The position numbers and the translations under genes were made by a program. DNA of 7,415 nucleotides from UBA1151 sp963579925 (GTDB lineage Bacteria; Chloroflexota; Dehalococcoidia; Lucifugimonadales; Lucifugimonadaceae), in the NCBI GenBank assembly GCA_963579925.1, contig CAUZJA010000145.1:1-7415 (forward strand). The letters run 5' to 3'. Below the pieces are notes generated by a model, which worked only from the letters and a program-made list of their open reading frames with translations, was not told where the DNA came from and did not search any database. How positions within the stretch are numbered: position 1 is the first letter of the stretch; every line of letters starts with the position of its first letter. Below are positions 6,047 through 7,415 of this stretch, piece after piece.

Positions 6047-7309
6047 ATGATGAAAATTACAGTGACGTTACTTCAGACCAGAATGGCCACTGGCGTCCTG
6101 TTAGTACTGGCAATGCTAATAGTTGCTGGCACGCCCACCGTGTTCGCTCAGGACAGCGTGGTAATTGAGGGCGAGGCGCAAATCCCCGACCTCATTGGCG
6201 GCAATGTGATTCAGATGACCTCCGGCGCAAGCATTCCAAATGGGCTGGAGATTACACTCACCACGTACGACGCTTCAAACATTCCGGTTGGAGAGAAGTC
6301 AGTCGCGGTCGGCACTGACGGTGCATTTGAGTTCACTGACTTCCCGAAGACCGAGGGATACCGCTACGAATTGCAAACACTCCACGGAAACCTTCTCCAG
6401 ACCGTCAAGGTAGAGGATGCCCTCGATCCCACGGGAATCGGGATGCGAATATATGAAACAACACCGTCGCTCGACGGCATCAGTGCCACATCTCATGTGA
6501 CCATCATTCCGCGTGTTGATGGCAAAGATCGACTGATGGGTGTGCTGGAGTTGGTTGAGATCAGCAACGGCGGAGACCGCACATTCATACCTGACCTTGA
6601 TAATCCTGCGCCTGACGGGATCCCCCAACTCCTACGATTTAGCCTTCCGGTTGGCTACGAGGAACTGACCGTAGATGCCGATCTTCCCAACGGAAACGTT
6701 CTGGAGATTGGAACTGGCTTTGCGATGTCCAACGCGGTGCCTCCCGGGGACTTCAGAATCCTCTACAGTTACGTGATCGAGTACGACGGCTCATCAACGC
6801 TGTTTGACCGCAGCCTTGGTTACGACGTGTTCGAGTATCGAATACTCATGCCGCCGGCCTACGGAAATGTCGCGGCTGACGGCTTTGAAGTGATTGGTGA
6901 TGAGTTGCTGGGCGACACGAACTACCGAGTGTTCCAGCGTGATGCTCTGCTCAGTACTGATCGACTCCAGCTCAATTTCACTGACCTGCCAGAGCCATCT
7001 GGTCTCCAGAGCTTCCAAAACTTCGTTGGCGGAAGCGCCTGGGCCACGATTGGCACTCCGGCGATTGCTGCCGGGGCAATGGCGATACTTCTGGGATACG
7101 TCTTCTTCTACCGCAATCGCAATCGACCGGCCTACGCCGTCGGTGGTCTCAGACGAGAAGAGCTGGTGGAACAAATCGCAGAACTAGACGCAGTCCATGA
7201 CGCTGGCGATATCGATGATGAAGCGTACGCGAAAGAGCGCATGGGACTATTCGATCGGGCGATAGACGCGCCTGACTCAGATGAAGTGAGTCCAGACGAG
7301 GAAGAGTAG
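6047..7309 (+). CDS. Signal-peptide protein with beta-rich extracytoplasmic domains, one membrane anchor and CcmI-like cytoplasmic hairpin
   Basis: I cannot name this 420-residue protein with certainty. It has a signal peptide ending TVFA (likely cleavage after Ala34). Residues 36-125 look like an Ig-like or carboxypeptidase-regulatory-like beta domain, with SIPNGLEITLTTYD, GTDGAFEFTDFP and YRYELQT. A second beta-rich region (about 130-320) includes IGMRIYETTPSLD, LRFSLPVGYEEL, VPPGDFRILYSYVIEYD and YDVFEYRILMPP. A single membrane helix follows (about 335-355), with basic residues after it, then a cytoplasmic segment REELVEQIAELDAVHDAGDI (370-389), DEAYAKERMGLFDRA (391-405) and an acidic end. 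The fold of the extracytoplasmic part is judged by eye. AGGA directly abuts the first ATG, so translation may begin at the adjacent ATG (6050) or at 6083; all keep the signal peptide. Its place directly after ccmF and the CcmI-like gene suggests a membrane accessory to cytochrome c maturation or respiration. Confidence 0.65.
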   Translation: MMKITVTLLQTRMATGVLLVLAMLIVAGTPTVFAQDSVVIEGEAQIPDLIGGNVIQMTSGASIPNGLEITLTTYDASNIPVGEKSVAVGTDGAFEFTDFPKTEGYRYELQTLHGNLLQTVKVEDALDPTGIGMRIYETTPSLDGISATSHVTIIPRVDGKDRLMGVLELVEISNGGDRTFIPDLDNPAPDGIPQLLRFSLPVGYEELTVDADLPNGNVLEIGTGFAMSNAVPPGDFRILYSYVIEYDGSSTLFDRSLGYDVFEYRILMPPAYGNVAADGFEVIGDELLGDTNYRVFQRDALLSTDRLQLNFTDLPEPSGLQSFQNFVGGSAWATIGTPAIAAGAMAILLGYVFFYRNRNRPAYAVGGLRREELVEQIAELDAVHDAGDIDDEAYAKERMGLFDRAIDAPDSDEVSPDEEE

Positions 7310-7320
7310 CCCTTCCTCGT
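7296..7320 (+). terminator. Hairpin enclosing the stop codon of the last plus-strand gene
   Basis: ACGAGGAAG (7296-7304) pairs perfectly with CTTCCTCGT (7312-7320), a 9-bp stem with a 7-base loop that contains the TAG stop codon. It abuts the next hairpin with no spacer. There is no T-run, so a classic Rho-independent mechanism is unlikely; transcript-end stabilisation or assisted termination is possible. Confidence 0.45.
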
Positions 7321-7344
7321 GGTGCGGGCATACCTGCCCGCACC
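7321..7344. terminator. Perfect 10-bp hairpin between converging genes
   Basis: GGTGCGGGCA (7321-7330) pairs perfectly with TGCCCGCACC (7335-7344) around the tetraloop TACC. The stem is very GC-rich and symmetric, so it would form on transcripts from either strand. It lies 20 bases from the end of the converging minus-strand gene. No T-run follows on either side, so it is a terminator-like element by position and stability rather than by the full classic signature. Confidence 0.55.
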
Positions 7345-7364
7345 CAGTCGAACACCGCAGCCCC

Positions 7365-7415
7365 CTAGTTCATCTTGATCCCGCCATCTACGTTGATGCC
7401 TTGGCCAGTGATGTT
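7365..7415 (-). CDS. Short-chain dehydrogenase/reductase, C-terminal end only
   Basis: On the minus strand the frame from the right edge reads NITGQGINVDGGIKMN and then TAG. The ITGQxINVDGG pattern is the characteristic C-terminal segment of classical short-chain dehydrogenase/reductase (SDR) family proteins, Rossmann-fold NAD(P)-dependent oxidoreductases. Only 16 residues are visible, so the substrate cannot be inferred. The gene converges on the plus-strand cluster and is most likely a separate transcription unit unrelated to respiration. Confidence 0.8.
   Translation of the reverse strand, partial: NITGQGINVDGGIKMN

Noticed and set aside
6794..7174. A 126-codon minus-strand open frame opposite the 420-residue protein gene
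   Set aside because: The plus-strand frame has a signal peptide, a membrane helix and ordered domains; the antisense product has none of these.
1..7415. CRISPR arrays, tRNA or rRNA genes, insertion sequences, attachment sites
   Set aside because: No regularly spaced repeats, cloverleaf-like segments, transposase-like proteins or terminal inverted repeats were seen; nearly all the window is coding.

Overview
The window looks like part of a bacterial chromosome carrying a respiratory gene cluster. All complete genes lie on the plus strand. The first block is the 3' end of an alternative complex III (ACIII) operon: the tail of one NrfD-type membrane subunit, a complete second NrfD-type subunit (ActC), the DUF3341 subunit ActD and a monohaem cytochrome c subunit, ActE. 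ACIII oxidises quinol and passes electrons to cytochrome c or directly to a terminal oxidase; the multihaem and Fe-S subunits (ActA, ActB) are expected upstream, outside the window.

After a 79-base gap containing a short hairpin comes a second block for cytochrome c maturation (System I type): CcmH with its CPVC motif, then CcmF with the WWD haem-handling motif and all four conserved histidines. Two less familiar genes follow. One encodes a 119-residue single-pass protein resembling the N-terminal part of CcmI. The other encodes a 420-residue secreted and membrane-anchored protein with beta-rich extracytoplasmic domains. The cytoplasmic helices of these two proteins share a similar helix-hairpin motif, which is the most interesting unexplained signal here.

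The plus-strand cluster ends in two perfect hairpins placed back to back, with no bases between them. Beyond them, on the minus strand, is the last part of a short-chain dehydrogenase/reductase gene, so the hairpins sit between converging genes.

The likely source is a Chloroflexota bacterium, possibly of the SAR202/Dehalococcoidia type. This is inferred from the ACIII plus ccm combination, the CPVCPGET form of CcmH and the moderate GC content. It is not proven from this window alone. Functionally the two blocks fit together: ActE, and presumably ActA upstream, need covalently attached haem, and the adjacent genes encode haem-attachment machinery.
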